From assembly GCA_963678485.1 (NCBI GenBank), contig OY782882.1, positions 1,178,001 to 1,242,000 on the forward strand: a stretch of DNA of 64,000 nucleotides, given 5' to 3'. Shown in pieces: positions 53,670 to 61,787 of the stretch. The stretch comes from CALGYY01 sp963678485 (lineage in GTDB: Bacteria; Bacteroidota; Bacteroidia; Bacteroidales; CAIWKO01). The position numbers and the translations under genes were made by a program. The notes beneath the pieces were generated by a model. That model had not been told where the DNA came from. It worked only from the letters and a program-made list of their open reading frames with translations, and did not search any database. Positions within the stretch are counted from its first letter, which is position 1. Every line of letters begins with the position of its first letter.

Positions 53670-53745
53670 TGGTTGTCCGACCAGGACTCGAACCTGGACT
53701 CTTCTGAACCAAAATCAGACGTGTTGCCGGTTACACCATCGGACA
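53670..53745 (-). tRNA. tRNA-Gln (TTG anticodon)
   Basis: 76-nt cloverleaf. The acceptor stem TGTCCGA pairs fully with TCGGACA, followed by discriminator A and encoded CCA. The anticodon stem TCTGA/TCAGA frames the loop TTTTGGT with TTG at positions 34-36. The T loop is GTTCGAGTC. It decodes CAA (and by wobble CAG). Confidence 0.95.
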
Positions 53746-54112
53746 GTCTTTTCCTAAAAAGACGTGCAAAGATACATCTTTTTTTCATTTGGAAGGATAT
53801 GTAGCAAAAAAAATATGTGAAAATTAAAAAAATGGAGTAATCGCCTCAACGAGAACAATAAATAGTGGATAGGCCAGCACCTAACCATAGAGAAGCAGCA
53901 TTAAGGCGTTTGCTTATTGTATGACATTAAAAAATTAAGGAGGCTCGTCGGGCTAATGGTTGAAGGTCAGAAAGAAAAGGCAGATCAGAGAACAGAGAAG
54001 TAAGAATTGAAATGCGAGAGGAAAACAGGGCGGGGCTGATTTCAGCAGTCATTCCTTAAACTGCAATGCTGATATCAGAGACACCCTCGGATTCTTACAT
54101 CACTAAATTCTT
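53746..54112. other. Intergenic region, nothing recognised
   Basis: About 370 A-rich bases between tRNA-Gln and the convergent side of thpR. I see no gene, clear promoter or repeat in it. Confidence 0.5.
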
Positions 54113-54688
54113 TCAAAGCGAAGCGGTCGCAGAGAACTTAAACCATTCTATGGGTTTATAAACCGGGCCATTCGGGTGCAGTATACTCTCAAAGAGCAGG
54201 AGTTCGTGGGCGTGTTCGTTGATATTAAGATTATAACGAAAATGATTGAGGCTCTGCTGAAAAAGTTGCTTATCGAGAATATGGTTGATGCGGCCAAGGG
54301 TAAGATGAGGAACGAAATTCTGCCGATCAGGAATATACCCCAATGGTGTAAGCTCCTCAGTAATTTTCTGCTGTAGCATGCAAATGGCGTGCGTTTCAGC
54401 AACTCTGAGCATGACCACTCTGGGCTTATATTCACTGCCAAATATTCCAATTTCATTTATTTTCACAGGGAATACAGCTTGTTCATTGCACGCATTAGCA
54501 AGCGCCTTACAAATACCGGGGATCTTTTCATCAGCCGTCTCTCCAAAGAACTTAAGCGTAATATGAATATTTTCAGGCTCCACCCACTTAATGCGATTTA
54601 CTGACAACAATTGCTGTAAACTCAAAAATTGCTTAGTAAAGGTAGCATCGGGATGTAAATGTATGGCGGCAAACAAGCGTTTTCCCAT
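54113..54688 (-). CDS. thpR: RNA 2',3'-cyclic phosphodiesterase ThpR (2H family)
   Basis: 191 residues. The two 2H phosphoesterase motifs are HITLKFFG (about 43-50) and HLTLGR (about 128-133), with the N-terminal RLFAAIHLHP. Enzymes of this type open 2',3'-cyclic phosphates on RNA; the old name 2'-5' RNA ligase refers to a reverse activity in vitro. It is the last chromosomal gene before the tRNA-Ala gene, facing away from it. Physiological substrate not known. Confidence 0.9.
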   Translation of the reverse strand: MGKRLFAAIHLHPDATFTKQFLSLQQLLSVNRIKWVEPENIHITLKFFGETADEKIPGICKALANACNEQAVFPVKINEIGIFGSEYKPRVVMLRVAETHAICMLQQKITEELTPLGYIPDRQNFVPHLTLGRINHILDKQLFQQSLNHFRYNLNINEHAHELLLFESILHPNGPVYKPIEWFKFSATASL

Positions 54689-54745
54689 GATTTTTTTTAT
54701 GAATGCGTAAAATTAAAAAAATATATTACATTTGCATCCCCATTT

Positions 54746-54822
54746 GGGGCGTTAGCTCAGTTGGCTAGAGCGTTAGACTGGCAGTCTAGAGGTCAGGGGT
54801 TCGACTCCCCTACGCTCCACCA
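54746..54822 (+). tRNA. tRNA-Ala (GGC anticodon), island insertion point
   Basis: 77-nt cloverleaf. The acceptor GGGGCGT/ACGCTCC has the G3-U70 pair that identifies tRNA-Ala. The anticodon stem TTAGA/TCTAG frames CTGGCAG with GGC at 54780-54782. The CCA end is encoded. The downstream terminator begins on the last base. The serine recombinase on the other strand ends inside the gene, so the antisense frame covers 50 of the 77 bases. This makes the tRNA the likely attachment site. Confidence 0.95.
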
Positions 54823-56332
54823 TAGAGGAATACAGTAAAATGTGTTCCTCTATATTTTTTTTACGGCTTCTGCTTTGCTTGCTATTGCTCATAATCCACA
54901 TGAGCGCCTCGTTGATTTTTGGTGTTCGAACTTCACCATCGCTGAATATGATACCATCTGGGAACAAGGTCGAACACAATCGCTGTTTCATTTCAACATC
55001 TGATTGCGTGTAAAAGGCCGCAGTGTTAGATAATATATTGATTCCTTCTTTTAAAAAACTGCTGAACAACGACCGAACAGACTTTGCTTCCACTTCCTTT
55101 CTAACCAAATCGATTCTTTCATTTTCAAAGTTCTGCTTCATGGTATTGTAATCCTCAATTGCCAGCTTTCCATCAGCCAGTAGGTTCTGAATATTCGAAA
55201 TCCGTGTTTCAACTTCCACAAGCTTTTTATGTATAATGAGGGTAAGCTGATCCCGTTCCTGCTCCATCTTGCCAAGTTTCTCCATGATTACTTTAAGAAA
55301 CAAATCTTTTGCATTTGGCTCAATGTCGATCATCGAAAGCAACTCCACAAACTTTTTCTCAACAAGGTGTGCACTAATGCGCTCATTGTGGCAATTGTTG
55401 CAATGATAGTAAAAATACCTTGCACCCGATTTACCTCTTGATGCACTACCAGTGTGTTTCGACCCACATTTTGAGCAGAACAGCTGACTTCGTAACGGTA
55501 GTTCATCTTTTTTATGATACGAAGAAGCCTTATGCTTTTTCTTATAATTTCCAGTCAGGATGTCTTGTACCCTATGAAATAACTCAGTAGTCACGATGGC
55601 CTCATGTACACCTTTTACCATGGTTTCAGCTTCTCCCTCATAGGCAGGAACTCTGATAAACCCTTTATAAATAGGATTAACAAGTATCTTCGACAAGCCT
55701 GTTTTGGAGCATTTACAACCTTTTGCTTTTAATGCCTTGAGGATGTCACTTTGCGCCGCACCTGATGCCAATTCCTCAAAAATGAATCTTATGTATTTTG
55801 CATTGTCATTCGCAATCAAAATGGGCTTATTAAATTCATCACGCTTATTCGAATAACCGAAAGGTGCAAAACATGTATAACGTCCCGCTTTACGAGCGCC
55901 ATGCACTCCGCCACGTATTTTAGTAGCCCTGATATCATTGTCAACTTCTGGAAGCGTCAAATAAAAACCTAACAACAATTTGCAAACAGGATTACCGAAA
56001 TCTATGTATTGCTCAATAGCGTTGACATCAATACCTAACTTTCTCAACACACCAATATTTGCATACGCTTCTTCAGTATTACGGCTGAATCTGTCCCAAC
56101 TAACAAAATAAAGGCAATTCACCTTTCCTTTGTTCTCTCTTATGTACTGCATGATTTTCTTCCATTCAGGACGCTGAAAATTTTTAGCAGAATGATCCTC
56201 TTTATAAATTTTTAAAACTTGAATGTCCTTTTGTTTACAATAATTGACAAGCTTTTCGACCTGTACATCCGGGCTGTATCCTTTGGCTTGTTCGTCCGAA
56301 CTAACCCTAGCCATTAATATTGCTGTTTTCAT
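54773..56332 (-). CDS. Large serine recombinase (island integrase)
   Basis: 519 residues. The resolvase-type catalytic domain has ARVSSDEQ with the nucleophile Ser11, and SWDRFSRN (D80, R81, S83, R84). A recombinase domain with GGVHGARKAGRYTCFAPFGY comes next. A zinc ribbon (C286, C289, C311, C314) and a long coiled coil (about 340-420) follow, as in large serine integrases. Such enzymes catalyse site-specific integration without high identity. Reading continues to 54773 inside tRNA-Ala, so the last 16 residues (MVERRGVEPLTSRLPV) are antisense to the tRNA 3' half. This tail may be created by integration rather than native. The MerR-like gene is upstream. Confidence 0.92.
   Translation of the reverse strand: MKTAILMARVSSDEQAKGYSPDVQVEKLVNYCKQKDIQVLKIYKEDHSAKNFQRPEWKKIMQYIRENKGKVNCLYFVSWDRFSRNTEEAYANIGVLRKLGIDVNAIEQYIDFGNPVCKLLLGFYLTLPEVDNDIRATKIRGGVHGARKAGRYTCFAPFGYSNKRDEFNKPILIANDNAKYIRFIFEELASGAAQSDILKALKAKGCKCSKTGLSKILVNPIYKGFIRVPAYEGEAETMVKGVHEAIVTTELFHRVQDILTGNYKKKHKASSYHKKDELPLRSQLFCSKCGSKHTGSASRGKSGARYFYYHCNNCHNERISAHLVEKKFVELLSMIDIEPNAKDLFLKVIMEKLGKMEQERDQLTLIIHKKLVEVETRISNIQNLLADGKLAIEDYNTMKQNFENERIDLVRKEVEAKSVRSLFSSFLKEGINILSNTAAFYTQSDVEMKQRLCSTLFPDGIIFSDGEVRTPKINEALMWIMSNSKQSRSRKKNIEEHILLYSSMVERRGVEPLTSRLPV
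54822..54862 (+). terminator. Intrinsic terminator of tRNA-Ala, inside the recombinase gene
   Basis: ATAGAGGAATACA and TGTGTTCCTCTAT pair over 13 bp with one G-U, loop GTAAAA, followed by eight T. It begins on the last tRNA base and is antisense to the recombinase 3' end. Confidence 0.75.
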
Positions 56333-56561
56333 ACTCAGGACTTTTTTAAAAATTGTTTAATATTTAATATCGCTAACAAATCGAACAGTTTAAGAATGTT
56401 CTGAATTTGCATGTCACTGTATTGCTTGTTCCCTTTGTTTAGAATTGATTTTGCCTCATTTAATAACATTTTGATTTAAAAATTGTTTATGCCTCCGGTG
56501 ATTCCGGTCAGTCATACAGATTACTTGTTTGGTTTGGGGTATCCAATACCTATTACTATCA

Positions 56562-57527
56562 TTATAACTTTACTTTTCGTGTATTTCTGCAATGCATTAC
56601 TTGCCCATCAGCGGTCTCGCATTTTATGCTGTGATATCCATGCTGATAAATTAAATCAAGCAGTCGAGTGTCTATGCTTACCTTATTTATCGAAGTTAAT
56701 TCTATCATTACCGGTTCGCTCTTCTCATCAAAGCGGATTGTAAGTTCCTGTATCTTCTGCCTTCTAATAAGGTTTATAATTTTGATTTCCTGCTCAGTCA
56801 GCAGTTTCAATCTCAAAACCTCAGTTCCTAATTCGTTTGAATTTGATATAAACTCAGCGATAATACTATTTAAAGAAATACTTATATGATGGCCTAGTAT
56901 TGCTTGTTTGTACTTTTCATCATCTTTCAGCCCATCGTAATAGGCAAGTGAATATGGATGAACCTTGCCACTTTGATTGATAATTAACGAAATTGCCTCC
57001 TTGTGAACAACGGTATCAATAATGAGAAAGAAAAGGAAGTTCAACTTTGAGTGAATAAGAGCTATCTCTTCATCGTGACTTGGACTACCAATCCAAGCAT
57101 GAAACTCGTCTTTTTTATCTGCGGGAACAAATTTCTCCAAAGCCTCTTCCTGCCCTTTCATAAACTCAAGAAAATTGCTCAGTTCAATATTGGATAATAG
57201 ATCATTTTTAATTTTTTTAATTAATTCAAAGGAAACATCAAACCTTCGGAGTTCAATTATTATCCGCAACCAAACATAGTCAACAAAAGAAAACCGATGC
57301 CATTTCCGCGTTCTTTCGAGAGCACTATCTTTTTCACTTGGCTTATGTATTACCTCGAATCCTGGGACAAGACCTTCTTTAACCCAGTTATGCATCACAC
57401 GATTACTGATACTTCCAATATTGCTCAGTGTGAAATTTTTTTCTGTCATTAGCTCGCATAATTCAGCAGCAAACTCAAAGCTTTTTTGACCACAATATTT
57501 ATCCAGAAGTGTCCTACTTAATTCCAT
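56562..57527 (-). CDS. MerR-like DNA-binding protein of the island
   Basis: 321 residues. Residues about 30-56 (NFTLSNIGSISNRVMHNWVKEGLVPG) form a MerR-type helix-turn-helix with the usual wing, and about 77-112 (WHRFSFVDYVWLRIIIELRRFDVSFELIKKIKNDLL) is the MerR helix pair. A middle helical region follows. The C-terminal 70 residues (LTEQEIKIINLIRRQKIQELTIRF...RNTRKVKL) look like a small domain seen in other mobile-element regulators. The effector-binding domain is not that of metal-sensing MerR proteins. It lies 229 bases upstream of the recombinase on the same strand and may regulate it. Role inferred. Confidence 0.7.
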   Translation of the reverse strand: MELSRTLLDKYCGQKSFEFAAELCELMTEKNFTLSNIGSISNRVMHNWVKEGLVPGFEVIHKPSEKDSALERTRKWHRFSFVDYVWLRIIIELRRFDVSFELIKKIKNDLLSNIELSNFLEFMKGQEEALEKFVPADKKDEFHAWIGSPSHDEEIALIHSKLNFLFFLIIDTVVHKEAISLIINQSGKVHPYSLAYYDGLKDDEKYKQAILGHHISISLNSIIAEFISNSNELGTEVLRLKLLTEQEIKIINLIRRQKIQELTIRFDEKSEPVMIELTSINKVSIDTRLLDLIYQHGYHSIKCETADGQVMHCRNTRKVKL

Positions 57528-57566
57528 CTTTTATTTGCTTTAAAATTTTTGAATCCAATTCTGCAG

Positions 57567-57574
57567 CAAATATA
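57567..57574 (-). promoter_or_regulatory. -7 promoter box for the MerR-like gene
   Basis: Minus strand TATATTTG, 39 bases before ATG 57527; no clear -33 element. Confidence 0.5.
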
Positions 57575-57730
57575 CAACAATATTTTATTATGTCCACATA
57601 ATGTAACTAATAATTTGCTTATAACAATGTTAAATGTCTTATTTGTTACCTTAAATATTCATTATCTGTCTATTATGAAAATAGGATGCAATTCCGATAT
57701 ATCACTATCAGTATAAATGATTGAATATCA

Positions 57731-57789
57731 ATCCTGAATTTTTTGAATTAATCATCCTGAATTTGCACGAATCCGAATTAATTCGGATT
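57731..57789. repeat. Direct repeats and a 20-bp perfect palindrome upstream of the MerR-like gene
   Basis: ATCCTGAATT occurs at 57731 and again at 57754, and AATCCGAATTAATTCGGATT at 57770-57789 is its own reverse complement. The palindrome half is a variant of the direct repeat. The block is about 200 bases before the MerR-like start, on its promoter side, and could be an operator or recombination accessory site. The rest of 57528-57946 shows no gene. Confidence 0.5.
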
Positions 57790-58050
57790 GTAATCTTGGT
57801 CTCGATTGTTTGACTTGTTTTTTGAGTTGAGTTTTGAGTTCAAATCAATGAACAAGTAATTTAAGACTTCGTTTACCCAGCTGGGGATTAAGAACCACAA
57901 CTTTATCAATCGAGAACAACTTCAGTTAATAACGCTAAACTCCTCTTGTAAGCTTCCCCGAAATTCGGCCATTTAAAATTAGAGTTGCGACAAGCCCGCG
58001 ATAGCGGGTGCGTCAGAAAAAAACACTAATTTTAATCAACCAATTTCATT

Positions 58051-58317
58051 ATGAAAAAGAGTAGGTATTCTGAGACACAGATTGTGTCAATCTTAAAAAA
58101 ACAGGAAGCTGGCATAAAGCTTACCGACCTATGTCGGGAGTTTGGCATCAGTGAGGCTACCTTTTACAACTGGAAAGCCAAGTATGGCGGGATGGATGTC
58201 AAGGAAGTGAAGCGGCTGCGAGAACTTGAAGCTGAGAATGCCCGGCTGAAGAAAATGTATGCAGAATTAAGTCTGGAGAATTATGCATTAAAGGACCTGA
58301 TCACAAAAAAATTGTAG
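58051..58317 (+). CDS. IS3-family transposase OrfA
   Basis: 88 residues. An HTH with SRYSETQIVSILKKQEAG, DLCREFGISEATFYNWKAKYGG, and a leucine-zipper-like LRELEAENARLKKMYAEL-(LEN)-YALKDL stretch, the OrfA pattern for IS407-like members. The heptamer A AAA AAA at 58305-58311 is in the right phase for -1 slippage into the orfB frame. The product binds terminal repeats and may act with OrfB. Confidence 0.9.
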   Translation: MKKSRYSETQIVSILKKQEAGIKLTDLCREFGISEATFYNWKAKYGGMDVKEVKRLRELEAENARLKKMYAELSLENYALKDLITKKL

Positions 58318-59132
58318 CGCCTGACGAGAAAAAAGAGGCTGTCGATTTTTTAATTGGAGAGCACGAATTAAGTGTTCGTCAGGCATGCAAGGCAGTGAGA
58401 CTGCCAAGAAGCACTTACAGCTACGAGAATGTTCAAAGCGATGATGATGAGATAATGCGTTCTTTGAAAGAGTTGGTGGAAAACCATCCGGCAATCGGCT
58501 TTTGGAAATGCTTCCATAGATTGCGCCGTCAAGGCAATGAATGGAACCACAAGAGAGTTTACAGGATATATACCCAGATGCAACTAAACATACGCAGGAG
58601 AGCCAAGAAAAGGTTACCTGCAAGGGTCAAACAGATCTTGTTTCAGCCAGAGACTATCAATCAGGTATGGTCAATAGATTTTATGTGCGACAGCTTGTGG
58701 GATGGTCGCAGGTTCCGGCTTCTGAATATCTTAGATGATTACAACAGAGAAGTGCTAGCCATTGAGGTTGATACTTCCTTACCGGCACAACGAGTTGTCC
58801 GGGTACTTGAGCAGCTGCAACAATATCGTGGGTTACCACGAATGATCCGTGTTGACAATGGACCAGAGTTAATCTCAGACAGATTAGATGGATGGTGCAA
58901 AGCACATGAAATTCAACTGGTATTTATACAGCCAGGGAAACCAACTCAGAACGCTTATATCGAGCGATTAAATGGCAGTTTAAGAAAAGAAATACTGAAT
59001 GCTTATGTGTTCAGGACACTGGGCGAAGTCAGATATCTTACGGAAAAATGGAGAATGGATTACAACTTTAACAGGCCGCATACGGCATTAAAATATAAAG
59101 CACCTATGGATCTTTTAGAAGAAAAGTTATGA
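58311..59132 (+). CDS. IS3-family transposase OrfB (-1 frame)
   Basis: The orfB frame opens at 58311 directly after the slippery site. Frameshifting would give an OrfAB fusion of about 360 residues; alone it could start at GTG 58395 (245 residues). The DDE core is complete: D in WSIDFMCD, D in RVDNGPELIS and E in NAYIERLNGSLRKEIL. An HTH_21-type region (ENHPAIGFWKCFHRLRRQG) precedes it. It catalyses strand transfer of the element. Stop at 59132, just inside the right end. Confidence 0.9.
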   Translation: MVAPDEKKEAVDFLIGEHELSVRQACKAVRLPRSTYSYENVQSDDDEIMRSLKELVENHPAIGFWKCFHRLRRQGNEWNHKRVYRIYTQMQLNIRRRAKKRLPARVKQILFQPETINQVWSIDFMCDSLWDGRRFRLLNILDDYNREVLAIEVDTSLPAQRVVRVLEQLQQYRGLPRMIRVDNGPELISDRLDGWCKAHEIQLVFIQPGKPTQNAYIERLNGSLRKEILNAYVFRTLGEVRYLTEKWRMDYNFNRPHTALKYKAPMDLLEEKL

Positions 59133-59233
59133 AAACAACTCTAATTTTGAATGGTCCGAAAAACGGGGAAGCTTACACTCTCCCCACTTAGCCTCCAATT
59201 GGGTTTGATCCCTAATTAGCACCAGTTGTTGTC

Positions 59234-61786
59234 TTATATGACATTTTTTATTTCATTATATTCTAATGTACCTTTTTTAAATTGTCCAAGTAATTTAGCT
59301 TTATTAATAGCACTTAATTTATTGTCAATGATTATTAAAGTGTCCTTATGGTTCTGATAAATCTTTATTGCTGTATTCCTTGATAATCCAACATTTTGTA
59401 ACGCAATAATTATTCTGTTTTGTGTGCCATATTCTAAAAGTGTCGCCCAATTTTCGCCAGCGTTATCTTCACCTAAGATTTTCACAAGTATCTGAAAGTA
59501 ATGATTAAAATATTTTTCAAATAGAAATCTTAAAATATATTCCAAATCATCAATGGTATTTTCTATTACAATATTTATATGTTTCTTATTTTTTGGGTTA
59601 AAATTTTCAAACTCATCAAAAGATACTTTAATTGTATTATCATTTTCTATTTTCCATTCTATTGCCTGACTAATTATTTGGCTTAGCGTCAAACCATTTA
59701 TCCACTTATTCATCAAAACTGCATAATATTTTAAGCTATTTTTTTTCTGAAGTCTTTTTTCGGATTTGTCCCAAGAATATAGCGCATAAAACTTATTTAA
59801 TACTTCTAAACAAGAATTATAATTAATATTACCACTTCCTGGTAATACAATGTTCGCTTTAGATTTCTTAAGTGTGAGAAAAACATTGTTTTGAATATCG
59901 AAATCAATACTTTGGTTAAAATTTAATATAAACCTAGGTATTTCATAGTCTTTAGTTTTACTCCTAGCCAGCTCAATAATTTTTTCTTTATTTTTTTCAA
60001 TTAACTTATCAATTATTGGACTCTTGTAATTTGTGTTTGTTTCAAGTGAATCTACTTTAATTATGTTCGCTATATATTTAAGGATTTCCTTTTCGGTTTC
60101 CGTTCCAGATATATCTTTGTTGTTAAGTATTTTTTCTATTTTTTGTAAATTTTTATCGACTTTAGTTAGTATGGTTGGCTTTAATTCTATTTTCTCTTTA
60201 CTAAAAATATTTTTATTATCCCAAAGAAAGCCTTCATATTGTACACAATATACATTGCCTTCTAACTCTTTTGATAATCTTCCTGCTCGCCCTGACAAAT
60301 TCCAAAAGTCTATGGGTTTTAAAGGTGGTATGCCATTTCTATTGTCTAATATAAAAATATTTTGAGTTGGCATATTTACGCCTTCTAAAAGAGTTGATGT
60401 ACAGAATACATTCTGAATTTTCTCGGATTTATATAAATCCTCTATTAGGTTCCTAATTAGTTGTGGAAGTTTCCCATAATGATATGCAACTCCTTTTGGA
60501 AGAAGTTCCGCTAAATAATAATCTGGGTGAATGTATTCTTTAATATTTTTGACTGCATTTTTTATCTCATCAGAAGAAATTAATTTATCAATAGTTAAAG
60601 CATATTCATTTGCCTTTTCTATTGTATTTTTTTTTGAGTTACAATATACAAGATTATTTTTCCCACCTCCGATTGCTTTAATTAAATCAATTTCATCATT
60701 TACATTAAGTAATTCTACATTTGAATTAAGGTTAATAATTTCACCATTTGAATACAATTCAAAATTCCTATTTATTAAGTCTAAAAAATAAAGGTTCTGT
60801 GAAACAGGAGATTCTTCAGTATTATAAAAATTGTCATTCCCATCTCTATTAAAAAGTTTTAAGAAAATTTCCGGATTCGATATATTTGGAGATGAAAAAT
60901 ACAATTTTATTTTCCCATACTTTTTCTGAACTTTTTCAATTGCAGTATAGGTCGTAATACTTCTAGTGTCAGTGTTATTTGCAAGTTTATGAGCTTCATC
61001 TAAAAATAAAAAACCAATAGGAGGGTTGGTTTCTTGGGATAAATAACTAATTAGCCTTTCTGGAGTAAGCACAAAAATGTAATTATGCTTTTCTTCAGTT
61101 ACAATATCTGATACATTTGAATTAATAAAAACTTTGTATTTATATAAATCAAGCAAATCGCATAAATCCGTTTTTAAATCTATTGAAAACTGGTTAATTA
61201 AAGCTCTTGTTGGGACAATAATGACAATATTTTCAGGGGGACTATTTTTAATAACTTTTTTTACAAAGGATTTAATTAAAAAAGATTTACCCATTGAAGT
61301 AGGTCCTGAAAAGCTAAACTCGGTGCTATTACTCAATTTTGAAAATAATTCAAATTGAGAATCAGTAAAGTATGTGTTTTCGCTGTCAGGTACTTTTTGA
61401 ATAATTTTTTTTGAATCACTTTCAATACTCCTAAGAAATGGTAATTCCGCTAAATTATCATTTCTTATCTCTAAAAAATTAATTGCCGGGTAATTACCAA
61501 GTTTACTAAATACTGCTTTGGAAATTGTACGGTATGTCGGGTTTGTATTATAATAATGATTTAAAGCTGTTATGATTTGATAAGAATCATTCCTTGCTTT
61601 TGGGTTGGTAGAATTTGATAAAATATCCGCAAATCTTAGTGCATCGATAAATTCTTTTTCCGTAAAATTTGATTGTTTTTCAGATTTTAAGAAAAATTCA
61701 GCAGATGTAATTAAGCACTTATTAAATAGTTTTAAAAAGTACTTATCATTATTGATATCTTCTATGAGTTTTTCAATTAATTTCAT
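59234..61786 (-). CDS. hamB: Hachiman helicase HamB
   Basis: 850 residues. Ski2-like superfamily 2 helicase: P-loop GPTSMGKS (161-168), VPTRAL (191-196), TPERL (241-245), DEAH (263-266), SSP (298-300), YHYGKLP (435-441), TSTLLEGVNMP (463-473) and SGRAGR (498-503). The C-terminal 340 residues are helical with no recognised domain. In Hachiman anti-phage systems HamB is the helicase that senses or unwinds DNA and controls the nuclease HamA. It starts two bases after the hamA stop codon begins its last base, with a 1-base gap. Base composition is much more AT-rich than the core genome, indicating transfer. Confidence 0.9.
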   Translation of the reverse strand: MKLIEKLIEDINNDKYFLKLFNKCLITSAEFFLKSEKQSNFTEKEFIDALRFADILSNSTNPKARNDSYQIITALNHYYNTNPTYRTISKAVFSKLGNYPAINFLEIRNDNLAELPFLRSIESDSKKIIQKVPDSENTYFTDSQFELFSKLSNSTEFSFSGPTSMGKSFLIKSFVKKVIKNSPPENIVIIVPTRALINQFSIDLKTDLCDLLDLYKYKVFINSNVSDIVTEEKHNYIFVLTPERLISYLSQETNPPIGFLFLDEAHKLANNTDTRSITTYTAIEKVQKKYGKIKLYFSSPNISNPEIFLKLFNRDGNDNFYNTEESPVSQNLYFLDLINRNFELYSNGEIINLNSNVELLNVNDEIDLIKAIGGGKNNLVYCNSKKNTIEKANEYALTIDKLISSDEIKNAVKNIKEYIHPDYYLAELLPKGVAYHYGKLPQLIRNLIEDLYKSEKIQNVFCTSTLLEGVNMPTQNIFILDNRNGIPPLKPIDFWNLSGRAGRLSKELEGNVYCVQYEGFLWDNKNIFSKEKIELKPTILTKVDKNLQKIEKILNNKDISGTETEKEILKYIANIIKVDSLETNTNYKSPIIDKLIEKNKEKIIELARSKTKDYEIPRFILNFNQSIDFDIQNNVFLTLKKSKANIVLPGSGNINYNSCLEVLNKFYALYSWDKSEKRLQKKNSLKYYAVLMNKWINGLTLSQIISQAIEWKIENDNTIKVSFDEFENFNPKNKKHINIVIENTIDDLEYILRFLFEKYFNHYFQILVKILGEDNAGENWATLLEYGTQNRIIIALQNVGLSRNTAIKIYQNHKDTLIIIDNKLSAINKAKLLGQFKKGTLEYNEIKNVI

Positions 61787-61787
61787 C

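Larger units (their letters stand above)
57947..59177 (+). mobile_element. Intact IS3-family element (IS407-like group)
   Basis: 1231 bp. Terminal inverted repeats of about 41 and 42 bp (57947-57987; 59136-59177) start TGTAAGCTTCCCCG and match at most positions. The 4-base target duplication CTCT stands directly outside each end (57943-57946; 59178-59181). Inside are orfA and orfB with an A7 frameshift site. The TG...CA ends and two-frame transposase are typical of IS3 family. It inserted between hamB and the MerR-like gene and appears recent because ends, frames and duplication are intact. Confidence 0.93.

Noticed and set aside
56483..56743. 86-codon plus-strand frame over the MerR-like gene 3' end
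   Set aside because: Mostly antisense to the MerR-like coding sequence.
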